A stretch of DNA of 64,000 nucleotides, from assembly GCF_008929045.1 (NCBI RefSeq), contig NZ_VFAH01000019.1, positions 43,329-107,328 of the forward strand, written 5' to 3'. Source of the DNA: Noviherbaspirillum aerium (lineage in GTDB: Bacteria > Pseudomonadota > Gammaproteobacteria > Burkholderiales > Burkholderiaceae_D). A program made the position numbers and the translations under genes. Below are positions 1 through 7,618 of the stretch, piece by piece. The notes beneath the pieces were generated by a model. It saw nothing but the letters and a program-made list of their open reading frames with translations. It was not told the origin of the DNA and ran no database searches. How positions within the stretch are numbered: position 1 is the stretch's first letter; each line of letters begins with the position of its first letter.

Positions 1-576
1 GTTGACGGTTACCGCAACGTGCTGGTGGTCGAAACCAATCTGCTTCGCGACGATAGAAGAAGACTGGAAGGAACTGCGCCGGGCGCCACGCCGGAGAACG
101 TCTTCGGCGACGGCGCCGTGAGCTTCGTCCTTACCAGGGATAACGACACCGCCGACTTCGACCTGCTGGCGATGGACCAGATCGTTTCCTATACCGAGGG
201 CGAGCAGACCACGATCCAGGATGTAATCGCCACCAGTACGGCCGCCAGCCGACGCGTCATTGGACGCGCGCTCGACCAGGCCGGCGTACAGCGCGAGCAG
301 GTCAAGTGCGTGCTGCTCAACAACATGAACATCCTGATGATGGCCGCGCTGTTTCGCCTGTACGGATTCACGCATGCGGACTTCCATATCGAGAACACCC
401 TGCGCTACGGCCATGTGTGGAGCGCCGACAGCTTCATCAATCTGCATGACTACTGCGAAACCAGAAAGCCGCTGGCGGGTGCGCATTTCCTGTTGATAGG
501 CCATGGCAACACCTATTACTCCGCGCTTGTTCTCCGGCTGCGGCATTCCGCAAGCGATGCCGCGCAGGCGAATTGA
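1..576 (+). CDS. KAS III-like (3-oxoacyl-ACP synthase III family) enzyme, C-terminal part
   Basis: The open frame runs in from the left edge, so only about the last 190 residues are present. The fold-level pattern is that of the C-terminal half of FabH-like thiolases: a GDGAVSFVL strand, then VLLNNMN, then YGHVWSAD. In canonical KAS III enzymes these last two places read HQAN and GNTS and carry the catalytic His and Asn. Here the first is Asn (NNMN) and the second is His (GHVW), so the two residues look exchanged. The catalytic Cys would lie left of the window. It opens a tight operon with a ligase, amidohydrolase and ACP, which suggests a specialised acyl transfer or condensation rather than housekeeping fatty acid synthesis. 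Family fairly sure; activity unknown. Confidence 0.75.
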   Translation, partial: VDGYRNVLVVETNLLRDDRRRLEGTAPGATPENVFGDGAVSFVLTRDNDTADFDLLAMDQIVSYTEGEQTTIQDVIATSTAASRRVIGRALDQAGVQREQVKCVLLNNMNILMMAALFRLYGFTHADFHIENTLRYGHVWSADSFINLHDYCETRKPLAGAHFLLIGHGNTYYSALVLRLRHSASDAAQAN

Positions 577-665
577 AGGAGCGGGTGCCGCCAAACGGCG
601 CCGGCGGCAGCGGCGCCTTCCTCATGCATCAACTGGATCAACGAAGGAACCCGGAAGGAGCGACT

Positions 666-3600
666 ATGCATTCCACACCAGAACGTGATTTGCCCAAAGC
701 GGGATTTCAGTTCATTCTCGACGATATCGTCGAACGGCTCCAGCGCGGCGCCAGCCTGCGGGCAGCCGTCGAAGACATCCTCACGTTCGGCCGCCGCGCC
801 GACCTGCAGTCCGGCCTCGAATCGCTGACGCCGCTACAGGCCGCGCTGCTCGACATCGCGCCTGGCCTGCCCCTGCATGCCGCACGGCCGGCTGCCGCGG
901 AAGGAAGCGATGGCAAGCCGTACGCCCTCGGGGTGTGGAGCTATGGACGACTCTGGCTGAGCGATGCCGCGCCCGCCGATCCGGAATGCCGTCTTATCGG
1001 GCATGTGCATGTGCCGCATGCGCTGGACGCGGCGATCGACGCGCGCGCCGCGCAGCTGCGGCAGGCGCTGCGCGCCAAGGATGCGGAAATGGATGCCTTC
1101 TTCGCGGCTTGCGATGAGGAGGCCTTGTCGGCCTGCCTTTACGAGGTCCATGAGACCCTGGACCATACCGATCCGCTGCTGCTGTACATCGGCGACAAGA
1201 CCCTCACCAATGTCGGCAGGTACAACAACCTGCAGGCGCGCAATGGCGCAAGCCTTCCGGACTGCTTCTTCAACCGGGCGCCGCGGATGCGCCTTCAGGA
1301 CTGGACCGAAGAAGAGCGCATCATGGTGTTCTGCCTTTACTGGCTGCGCGTTGCCGGCTGCCGGGGCGAGGAATTCAATGCCCGCCAGCTGAGCCCGGCC
1401 ACTCTGGACGCCTACCTGGATCAGCGCTTGCGCGACTATCGCGAGCGCGCGCCCTGGCTCGCCTGCGTGCCGGCCGCTTCCATTGCCGACAAGGCGCGCC
1501 TGCTGGCGCGCTACCGCGGCGAGACGGCCGGAGATCTGCTCACGTACCGATGGGTCAACGGCCTGACTTTCTACAAGGAAGAGCGGCTGGTGGAGCGCAA
1601 GGCATTGCCCGCCGGCGCGAGAATGATGCCTGCCGACCTGCGCCGCTATCTGGCCACCTCCTGCGGCGTCGATGCGGATGCTTTCGACAGCCTGGACCGG
1701 CTGTTCGAGGCCTGCATCGCGCGCATGGCGGCAAACGATTTCGCCTGCGATGACACCGGCATGCACGCATTTGAAAGACTGCTGCAGGCGATCGTGGACA
1801 GCGCCGTCGAAGCGACCGGCAGCGACGTCGGCCTGACCCGGGGCTTCCGCGACATGCTGCGCTGGCAGCAGGCATTCGCGGCGCAGTCCTGGGAGGATAT
1901 CTGCAATTGGGCGCCCGGCGAACACTATTGCGCGGTGTTCCCGAGCAAGGCCTTGCAAGCGCGCCTGCGGCACCAGCCCGACATGCTGATCAAGATGCTG
2001 TATGCCTGTTCGGGCCGGATGCAATTCAACAGCTGGCATTACACGCCGGGCCACTGCCCGCGCGCCAGCGTTCCCGCCGACCGGCATTTCTATCTGCCGC
2101 CGCGCATGCCGGACACTGCGATCTGGTCCGACCAGCATCATGCAGGCCATGTGCATGCGCAGGTGCGCAACACCATCCGCTGCCCCGAGCCCATCCTGAT
2201 GAACGGCCGGGTCTATCCCGGCCTGGTCGACCTGCGCCTGTTCCGCCAGAGCGGACATGCCTACACCGACGGAGAGCTGTTCCTCGCGCTGAACTATTCC
2301 GGCTATGTGCGCGCCGCCTGCCAGGCCTTCGCCGACTACCAGCTGAAGAACCGGCGCGCGGTGCCCGTCACGGCTTTCGGCAAGGAATGGTTCCGCGAAC
2401 ATTTTTCGGCATCCTGCGCGGCGATGGAACATGCGCACGAGCAGGTGCCCAGGCGGCCGCTGTCGACGCTGTTCCGCATCTTGTGCCGGCATGCCCAGGT
2501 GGAACAGACCGCGCTGATCGAAGCTCGCCACGGCATGGCGGAGGTGCATCTTTCCTACCGCGACCTGGTATCGAAAGCGCTCAACCTGCGCACGGCGCTG
2601 GCGCGCCTCGGGCTTGCGCCCGATGCCTGCGTCAGCTTGTGGTCGCAGCGGCCGCTGCACCAGGCCCTGGCGATCATCGCCGGGCTGGCCAATGGCATCA
2701 CCATTCATCCGCTCAATCCGGGCCTGTCGGCGAGCATGCTGGAAGGACAGCTGCGCCATGCGCGCCCCGACCTGCTGATCCTGGATGACGAAGCCGCCCT
2801 GCCCGAGGGACTGGACGCCTGCGCGGTAAAGGGAACAGCTTGCCTGCGCTGGAACGAGATTTTCGGCACTTCCGGCATGGCCGAAGCCAGCGCCGTCGTG
2901 GCGGCCCTTGCCGATGTTGCCGGCGCCGCCGACGAACAGGCCGGCCTGCTCATCTATACCTCCGGAACGACGGGAGAGCCAAAAGGCGTGCGGCTTGGCT
3001 GGCGCGACATCGCGGCCAACGTGCGGCACGCGATCGGCGCCCTCGGCTACCAGCCGGGATGGGTGGCAGGCAGCCTGCTGCCGCGCTTCCATACCTTCAC
3101 CCTGATCAGCGACCTGCTTCCGGCGCTGCTGCTGGGCGGGCGCACGGTGCTGGTCGATTCCTTCGACCTGCAGAAGCTCAAACCCGTGGTGGAGACATTC
3201 CGCCGCCATGGCGTGCAATCGTACAGCGCCGCGCCGGTGGTCTTCGAGGCATGCAGCGCATTGCGCGCCTGGCGCGACGTGCCCAGCCTGCAGTTCGCCG
3301 TCGCCGGCGCCGCGCCGCTCAAGGAAAGCACGCGCATCGCCTATCTCGAACTCTTCGGCCATCCCATCGTGCCCTGCTACGGCCTGACCGAAACCACCTG
3401 CTTCGCCGCGATCTCGCCGCGCACGGCCATACGCGCCGGCTCGGTGGGCCTGCCCGCCGGGATCGAGGTCTGCGTGATGGATGAGCACGGCAGGCAGCTG
3501 GCGGCCGGCATCACCGGCGAACTGGCGATGCGCGGGCCGTCCGTTATCCGCAAGCACTATTTCCGCGACCACGAGGGCCGCTTCGCGAAAACCTTCCATG

Positions 3601-4010
3601 ACGACGGCTGGTTCCTCAGCGGCGATATCGGGCATATCGATGCCGACGGCTACATCTACGTCACCGGACGCAAGAAAAACATGGTGATCCGCGGCGGCGA
3701 AAAGGTCTACCTGGACGACCTCGACCGCTGCCTGTTCGATGCGCCCGGCGTGGTGGACTGCGCCAGCATCGTGCAGTGCCAGCCGGGCAAGCCGGACGTC
3801 GCCTGGACCTTCATCGTCACCGCCGACGGCCGTCCCATGCCGCGTTCGCATGTCGAGGCGATCGTGCACCGGCGCCTGACGCCGCGTTACATGCCGGACC
3901 GCATCGTCTTCATCGAGCGCGTGCCGCGCACGCCCTCGGGCAAGGCTGCGCACCGCGAACTGCTCGCGCTTGCCCTGCACGCGGAGAACGGCGAGGTAGC
4001 CACATGCTGA
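666..4010 (+). CDS. Acyl/aryl-adenylating enzyme (AMP-binding) fused to a ~600-residue unrecognised N-terminal region
   Basis: 1114 residues from ATG 666, which has an AAGGAG ribosome site 6-8 bases upstream; a longer TTG start at 573 overlapping the previous stop is possible but less likely. Residues ~598-1114 form an ANL-superfamily adenylation domain. Visible motifs are the P-loop IYTSGTTGEPKG (~763), YGLTETT (~905), GDIGHIDADGYIYVTGRKK (~986) and a C-terminal PSGKAAH with the usual lysine (~1092). It should activate a carboxylic acid as acyl-AMP and load it on CoA or on the ACP encoded downstream. Residues 1-597 match no family I recognise; they contain His/Tyr-rich stretches (SDQHHAGHVHAQ, FYLPPRMPD) and several conserved-looking Cys. 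The 3' end overlaps the next gene by 7 bases, implying coupled translation. Confidence 0.8.
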   Translation: MHSTPERDLPKAGFQFILDDIVERLQRGASLRAAVEDILTFGRRADLQSGLESLTPLQAALLDIAPGLPLHAARPAAAEGSDGKPYALGVWSYGRLWLSDAAPADPECRLIGHVHVPHALDAAIDARAAQLRQALRAKDAEMDAFFAACDEEALSACLYEVHETLDHTDPLLLYIGDKTLTNVGRYNNLQARNGASLPDCFFNRAPRMRLQDWTEEERIMVFCLYWLRVAGCRGEEFNARQLSPATLDAYLDQRLRDYRERAPWLACVPAASIADKARLLARYRGETAGDLLTYRWVNGLTFYKEERLVERKALPAGARMMPADLRRYLATSCGVDADAFDSLDRLFEACIARMAANDFACDDTGMHAFERLLQAIVDSAVEATGSDVGLTRGFRDMLRWQQAFAAQSWEDICNWAPGEHYCAVFPSKALQARLRHQPDMLIKMLYACSGRMQFNSWHYTPGHCPRASVPADRHFYLPPRMPDTAIWSDQHHAGHVHAQVRNTIRCPEPILMNGRVYPGLVDLRLFRQSGHAYTDGELFLALNYSGYVRAACQAFADYQLKNRRAVPVTAFGKEWFREHFSASCAAMEHAHEQVPRRPLSTLFRILCRHAQVEQTALIEARHGMAEVHLSYRDLVSKALNLRTALARLGLAPDACVSLWSQRPLHQALAIIAGLANGITIHPLNPGLSASMLEGQLRHARPDLLILDDEAALPEGLDACAVKGTACLRWNEIFGTSGMAEASAVVAALADVAGAADEQAGLLIYTSGTTGEPKGVRLGWRDIAANVRHAIGALGYQPGWVAGSLLPRFHTFTLISDLLPALLLGGRTVLVDSFDLQKLKPVVETFRRHGVQSYSAAPVVFEACSALRAWRDVPSLQFAVAGAAPLKESTRIAYLELFGHPIVPCYGLTETTCFAAISPRTAIRAGSVGLPAGIEVCVMDEHGRQLAAGITGELAMRGPSVIRKHYFRDHEGRFAKTFHDDGWFLSGDIGHIDADGYIYVTGRKKNMVIRGGEKVYLDDLDRCLFDAPGVVDCASIVQCQPGKPDVAWTFIVTADGRPMPRSHVEAIVHRRLTPRYMPDRIVFIERVPRTPSGKAAHRELLALALHAENGEVATC

Positions 4011-4990
4011 TCATTGACAGCCATGCGCATGCGGCCACGGAAGACGTCCTGCCGGTGCGCTTCTTCGACGGCTGGGTCGACAACCTCGAACGCCTGCTGC
4101 CGCCGGACGCGCCCGCCGGACAGCGGGATGCGCTCAATGCGATGTTCAGGCGGCTGAACCAGGACCCGCGGTGCGACAAGCTGATTGCGGAAATGGACCG
4201 CGCCGGCATTGCCAAGACGGTGCTGCTGATCGTCGATTTCGCCTTCGCCTATCCGGACCAGCCCGACCTGCTGCGGGAGGTCTATGCGATGCACCGGGAG
4301 CTGATGCAAAGACATCCGGGCCGCTTCATCGTGTTTGCCGGCATCGATCCGCGACGCGGGCAGGCGGGACTCGAACTGGTCGAACAGGCGCTGCGCGACT
4401 GGGGATTCCGCGGGCTGAAGATATATCCGCCCTGCGGCTATTCCCCCTCCGTGCATGAGCTGTATCCGTTCTACGAGCTTTGTGAAAAATACGGCGCTCC
4501 CGTGCTGTCGCACATCGGCCCGACCTCGCCCACCCTGTCTTTCCGTTTCACCCGCCCCGACGATGTCGAAGATGCCGCATTCCGCTTTCCCAGGGTGAAT
4601 TTCATCCTCGGCCATGCGGGTGTCGTCTGGCGCCAGGAAGCCGGCATGCTGGCGGCATACCGGCCCAACGTCTACATGGATCTGTCGGGCTTCCAGCCGG
4701 AGTGGCGGCGCGGCGACCTGGATGCCATTCTGCTGGAGCACAAGCGCGGCGGATTGCTGCGCAAGCTGCTGTTCGGCACCGACTGGCCGATTCACCGCAT
4801 CCTCGGCGGCCAGAAACAATGGGTGGATGCCTTCATCGACTGCGCCCGCCGCGGCATTCTGAGCGACGAGGAACTGGGGTGGATTTTTTATGACAATGCG
4901 GCGCAGATCCTGCGCGAACCGATGCGCGGCAGCATGGCTGCCGGCGTTCCCACAACCCAAAGAGAAGAAAGAGAAGGAGTTCCCTCATGA
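4004..4990 (+). CDS. Amidohydrolase family 2 (TIM-barrel metal-dependent hydrolase)
   Basis: 328 residues from ATG 4004, overlapping the ligase stop (ATGCTGA). The N-terminus has the metal-binding strand IIDSHAHA (His7, His9). Further ligand-type motifs follow: GLKIYPPCGY, PVLSHIGP, FILGHAG and LFGTDWP with the late barrel Asp. This order is that of the amidohydrolase_2 (PF04909) family, whose members hydrolyse C-N or C-O bonds or decarboxylate aromatic acids. Its end overlaps the ACP start by four bases (ATGA), so it is part of the same transcript and probably acts on the pathway intermediate or product. The substrate cannot be read from sequence. Confidence 0.85.
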   Translation: MLIIDSHAHAATEDVLPVRFFDGWVDNLERLLPPDAPAGQRDALNAMFRRLNQDPRCDKLIAEMDRAGIAKTVLLIVDFAFAYPDQPDLLREVYAMHRELMQRHPGRFIVFAGIDPRRGQAGLELVEQALRDWGFRGLKIYPPCGYSPSVHELYPFYELCEKYGAPVLSHIGPTSPTLSFRFTRPDDVEDAAFRFPRVNFILGHAGVVWRQEAGMLAAYRPNVYMDLSGFQPEWRRGDLDAILLEHKRGGLLRKLLFGTDWPIHRILGGQKQWVDAFIDCARRGILSDEELGWIFYDNAAQILREPMRGSMAAGVPTTQREEREGVPS

Positions 4991-5223
4991 CGAACAGCTC
5001 GGAACAGAAAAACATCATTCTTGACATCGTGGCGCGCGCCGCGCAACGTCCCGCCGACACATTGCAGCCGGCCGACAGCCTGACCGATCTCGGCATCGAC
5101 TCGCTCGCCTTCATCATGATGGTGCTCGATGTCGAGCAGGCGCTGGGTCGCCCGGCGTTCAACATGGAAACGGTGGGACAGTTGCGCACGGTCGGCGACC
5201 TGCTCGCGCCGCTCGGGCAGTAA
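4987..5223 (+). CDS. Stand-alone acyl carrier protein
   Basis: 78 residues, the usual ACP length. The motif TDLGIDSLAFIMM contains the serine (Ser39) that would carry the 4'-phosphopantetheine arm. It begins four bases inside the amidohydrolase gene and has an AAGGAG site (gagaaggag) just upstream. It presumably holds the acyl group activated by the ligase and used by the KAS III-like enzyme of the same operon. The sequence is distinct from housekeeping AcpP (which is more acidic and reads DSLDTVEL), so a pathway-dedicated carrier is likely. Confidence 0.9.
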   Translation: MTNSSEQKNIILDIVARAAQRPADTLQPADSLTDLGIDSLAFIMMVLDVEQALGRPAFNMETVGQLRTVGDLLAPLGQ

Positions 5224-5274
5224 GCCCGCTATTGATGCATCATCAAACTTCATTTACCTCTACAAGGAATCGCC

Positions 5275-5700
5275 ATGCATGACATTCGACTGGCCGACAC
5301 CGATGCCGACATTGCATCGACGTTCGGCGTCATGGTGCAGTTGCGCCCCCACCTCAAGGAAGACGAGTATGTTGCGCAGGTCCGGCGCCAGACGAACGAA
5401 TCCGGTTATCGCCTGGCATTCCTGCACGACGGCGATGCGGTCCGCGCCGTGGCCGGATTTCACATCTCCCGTTCGCTGGCCTGGGGACACTACGTGTATG
5501 TCGACGACCTGATCTCGGATGCAAAGAAGCGCTCCCTCGGTTATGGCGAGGCGCTGCTCGACTGGATCGGCCGCCACAGCAAGGCGCAGGGCTGCACCGA
5601 GCTGCATCTCGATTCCGGCGTGCAGCGGCACGGCGCGCACCGCTTCTATCTGCGCAACAGGATGAACATCACCTGCTATCACTTCGAACTGATGCTGTGA
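5275..5700 (+). CDS. GNAT family N-acetyltransferase
   Basis: 141 residues. The GNAT acetyl-CoA loop is visible as KKRSLGYGEALLDWIG (R/Q-x-x-G-x-G/A), preceded by the beta-4 strand HYVYVDDLISD and followed by GCTELHLDSGVQRHGAHRFYLR, a typical motif B with a late Tyr. It lies 51 bases after the ACP with the same orientation and before a strong hairpin, so it is probably the last gene of the operon. It may acylate an amine produced by the pathway; the substrate is unknown. A ribosome site (AAGGAA) precedes ATG 5275. Confidence 0.85.
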   Translation: MHDIRLADTDADIASTFGVMVQLRPHLKEDEYVAQVRRQTNESGYRLAFLHDGDAVRAVAGFHISRSLAWGHYVYVDDLISDAKKRSLGYGEALLDWIGRHSKAQGCTELHLDSGVQRHGAHRFYLRNRMNITCYHFELML

Positions 5701-5716
5701 ACGGCGGCTGCGGCTG

Positions 5717-5744
5717 CGCGGGGCAACGCAGGCGTTGCCCCGCG
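5717..5744 (+). terminator. Hairpin terminator after the ACP/GNAT operon
   Basis: A 13-bp perfect stem (cgcggggcaacgc / gcgttgccccgcg) with a 2-nt apex is followed by a T-rich stretch (ttacttccttgtt). It sits between two convergent genes and can serve the + strand operon. Confidence 0.7.
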
Positions 5745-5785
5745 TTACTTCCTTGTTGCTCCCGCGTTGAGCCTGCTGCGCCGGC

Positions 5786-7192
5786 TTACTTCACCACCGG
5801 TACCAGTTCGATTGACACCGTATCGCCCGGCTTCGCATTGAAATAGGCGACGCTGCCCTGAATCACGACCGGCAGCTCCGTGCCGTCGGCGCCGCGCGCG
5901 CGCAGCTTGCATCCTTCCTTCATCGCGGTGACCGGCAGCGTCACCGTCAGCGGCGCGGTGCAGGTAGCCGCATTGAAGGAGCCCGCGAGGCGCACGCTGG
6001 CCTTGTTCGAGGTCAGCACCTGGGCTTCCGGCATGACGCTATCGCGGCACAGCCGGTAGCGGGCAACATTGGCGAAGGTATCGGTCCACAGGCGCGGCGC
6101 ATAGGTTGCCGCATGCGCCAGGTGCTTCTGCAGGAAGTCGGTGGTCACCGGGCTCCAGCCGTCGCCGTCGATGCCATGCCCTCCCGCGACGAACCATCCG
6201 CCCAGCTGCACCGCTTCATCGAGCTGGCGGTTCACCGTGCGCAGGGTGCCGGCCAGATCGGTGCCGTGCTCGGTATCGAAGAAAGCAAAGCGGTAGCCGG
6301 CTTCGCCGATATCCATCTTGCGTACCGCCATGTGGCTTTGCTGCGCCAGAGCCATCGCGCGGGTGGTCGAGAGATGGTAAGGAAAGGCGAAGCTCAGCGG
6401 GCGCACGCCGACCTTCTGCTCGATCAGGCGCTGCGACTGCACGATCTCGGTATCGAGCATCTGGTCCGTCATGGGGGTGGCGACGAAGTCCGGATGCGTC
6501 ATCGAATGGTTGCTGATTTCATGCCCGCGGCGATTCAGGTCCTGCCACATCGCCCAGTCGGTACTGGCGACAAGTCCCGGAATGATATAGAACGTCACGC
6601 GCGTGCCCGCCTTTTCGAACAGGGTGGCAATGGCCGCGCTGGTGCGGTAGCCGTCATCGAAGGTGTACGATGCGGCGGCTTCCTTGTTGTCCTTGTAGCG
6701 AGCCACCTTCACCGAGGTGAAATTGAGGCAGCGGCTGATGTCCACGCAATTGGCATCGGGTGTGGTTCCGGTGCTGCCGGTGCTGCCTGTACTGCCTGTA
6801 CTACCTGTGCCGCCTGTGCTGCCTGTGTTGCCTGTGTTGCCTGTGCCGCCTGTGCCGCCTGTGCTGCCTGTGCTGCCTGTGCCGCCTGTGCCGCCTGTGC
6901 CGCCTGTGCCGCCTGTGCCGCCTGTGCCGCCTGTGCCGCCTGTGCTGCCCGTGCTGCCGGTCCCGTTCTGCACGCTTCCGGCAGCATCGCCGCTGCCCGG
7001 CTTGCTGCCGGCATTTCCGTTGCCTGTCTGCGTGCTGCCATTGACGCTGCCCGCGCCTGCACTGGAGTTGATGCTGCCGGCAGTACCCGGCGACGGCGAA
7101 CCACCACCGTCGGCGCCTCCGCCCCCGCATCCTGCCAGACCCAGACTCATTCCCAGTACCACCGCCGGTACGACACTTGCGCGAATCATCAT
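5786..7192 (-). CDS. Polysaccharide deacetylase (NodB domain) lipoprotein with Gly-Thr-Gly repeat linker
   Basis: 468 residues from ATG 7192, chosen because a GGGGG ribosome site lies just upstream and the product then starts with a lipoprotein signal ending in LAGC (Cys22). Residues ~24-145 are a low-complexity Gly/Ser/Thr spacer, including a run of GTG/STG tripeptides (78-143). From ~171 a NodB carbohydrate-esterase-4 domain begins: TFDDG (177-181) supplies the catalytic base and metal Asp, and HEISNHSMTHPDF the metal His pair. The enzyme would remove acetyl groups from an N-acetylated surface polysaccharide, held on the membrane by a lipid anchor and an extended linker. A small beta-rich C-terminal domain follows the catalytic part. 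Confidence 0.88.
   Translation of the reverse strand: MMIRASVVPAVVLGMSLGLAGCGGGGADGGGSPSPGTAGSINSSAGAGSVNGSTQTGNGNAGSKPGSGDAAGSVQNGTGSTGSTGGTGGTGGTGGTGGTGGTGGTGSTGSTGGTGGTGNTGNTGSTGGTGSTGSTGSTGSTGTTPDANCVDISRCLNFTSVKVARYKDNKEAAASYTFDDGYRTSAAIATLFEKAGTRVTFYIIPGLVASTDWAMWQDLNRRGHEISNHSMTHPDFVATPMTDQMLDTEIVQSQRLIEQKVGVRPLSFAFPYHLSTTRAMALAQQSHMAVRKMDIGEAGYRFAFFDTEHGTDLAGTLRTVNRQLDEAVQLGGWFVAGGHGIDGDGWSPVTTDFLQKHLAHAATYAPRLWTDTFANVARYRLCRDSVMPEAQVLTSNKASVRLAGSFNAATCTAPLTVTLPVTAMKEGCKLRARGADGTELPVVIQGSVAYFNAKPGDTVSIELVPVVK
6764..6961. repeat. 9-bp tandem repeat encoding Gly-Thr-Gly / Ser-Thr-Gly
   Basis: About 22 units of cctgtgccg / cctgtgctg on the + strand; on the coding (-) strand each unit gives GTG or STG with slight sequence drift. 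The repeat is in frame with the deacetylase gene, so unit gain or loss would only change the linker length. Confidence 0.9.
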
Positions 7193-7371
7193 TCCCCCTG
7201 TATGTTCAATGCGATGGGAACGATGCTCCCAACCGCGTTTATGAACACCATGATGCAAAGGAAGGAAGCGGCGACTTATGATCCATATCGTTTATTCAAT
7301 TGTTGCAACTCATGAAAACTGCACGACATGAGGGCGTCATGCGATCCATGTCAACTATTCACCGGCGCCGC

Positions 7372-7593
7372 ATGACTCCGCTCAAATCAGTCTTGCGCGC
7401 GGCGCTGCTGCTCTTCGCCATCCAGTACGACTGCGGCATCGCCTGGTCGGCGCCGGCGGCATGGCACAAATGGCGCAGCAAGATGGACGGCACGCTGATC
7501 TGCTCGCAGACGCCGCCGGGCAGCGGCTGGGAAAAAGTGGATGGCCCGTACAAGGATGCGCGCTGCAGCATTGCCGGCAAGCCGGGGGCATGA
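7372..7593 (+). CDS. Small secreted protein of unknown function
   Basis: From ATG 7372 the product is 73 residues: a signal-peptide-like start (MTPLKSVLRAALLLFAI...AWSAPA) and a ~45-residue mature part with two Cys and a WxKWRSKMDGTLICSQTPPGSGWEKVDGPYKDARC pattern split by prolines. The frame opens further upstream at 7300, so the start is uncertain. It is flanked by convergent and unrelated genes. It resembles small conserved exported proteins of Burkholderiales, but I do not recognise a function. Confidence 0.55.
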   Translation: MTPLKSVLRAALLLFAIQYDCGIAWSAPAAWHKWRSKMDGTLICSQTPPGSGWEKVDGPYKDARCSIAGKPGA

Positions 7594-7618
7594 CGGCATG
7601 ATGTAGCGGCAACGCGGC

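Noticed and set aside
834..3980. 1048-residue open frame on the minus strand opposite the ligase gene
   Set aside because: It mirrors a strongly supported + strand gene; the product is His/Arg/Ala/Gln-rich with no domain. Long antisense frames are a normal by-product of GC-rich codon use.
6764..6961. Possible CRISPR-like array
   Set aside because: Units are contiguous 9-bp coding repeats without spacers.
6113..7315. Cys/Ala-rich + strand frame over the deacetylase gene
   Set aside because: The CAACAA-type product comes from reading the 9-bp repeat in another frame.
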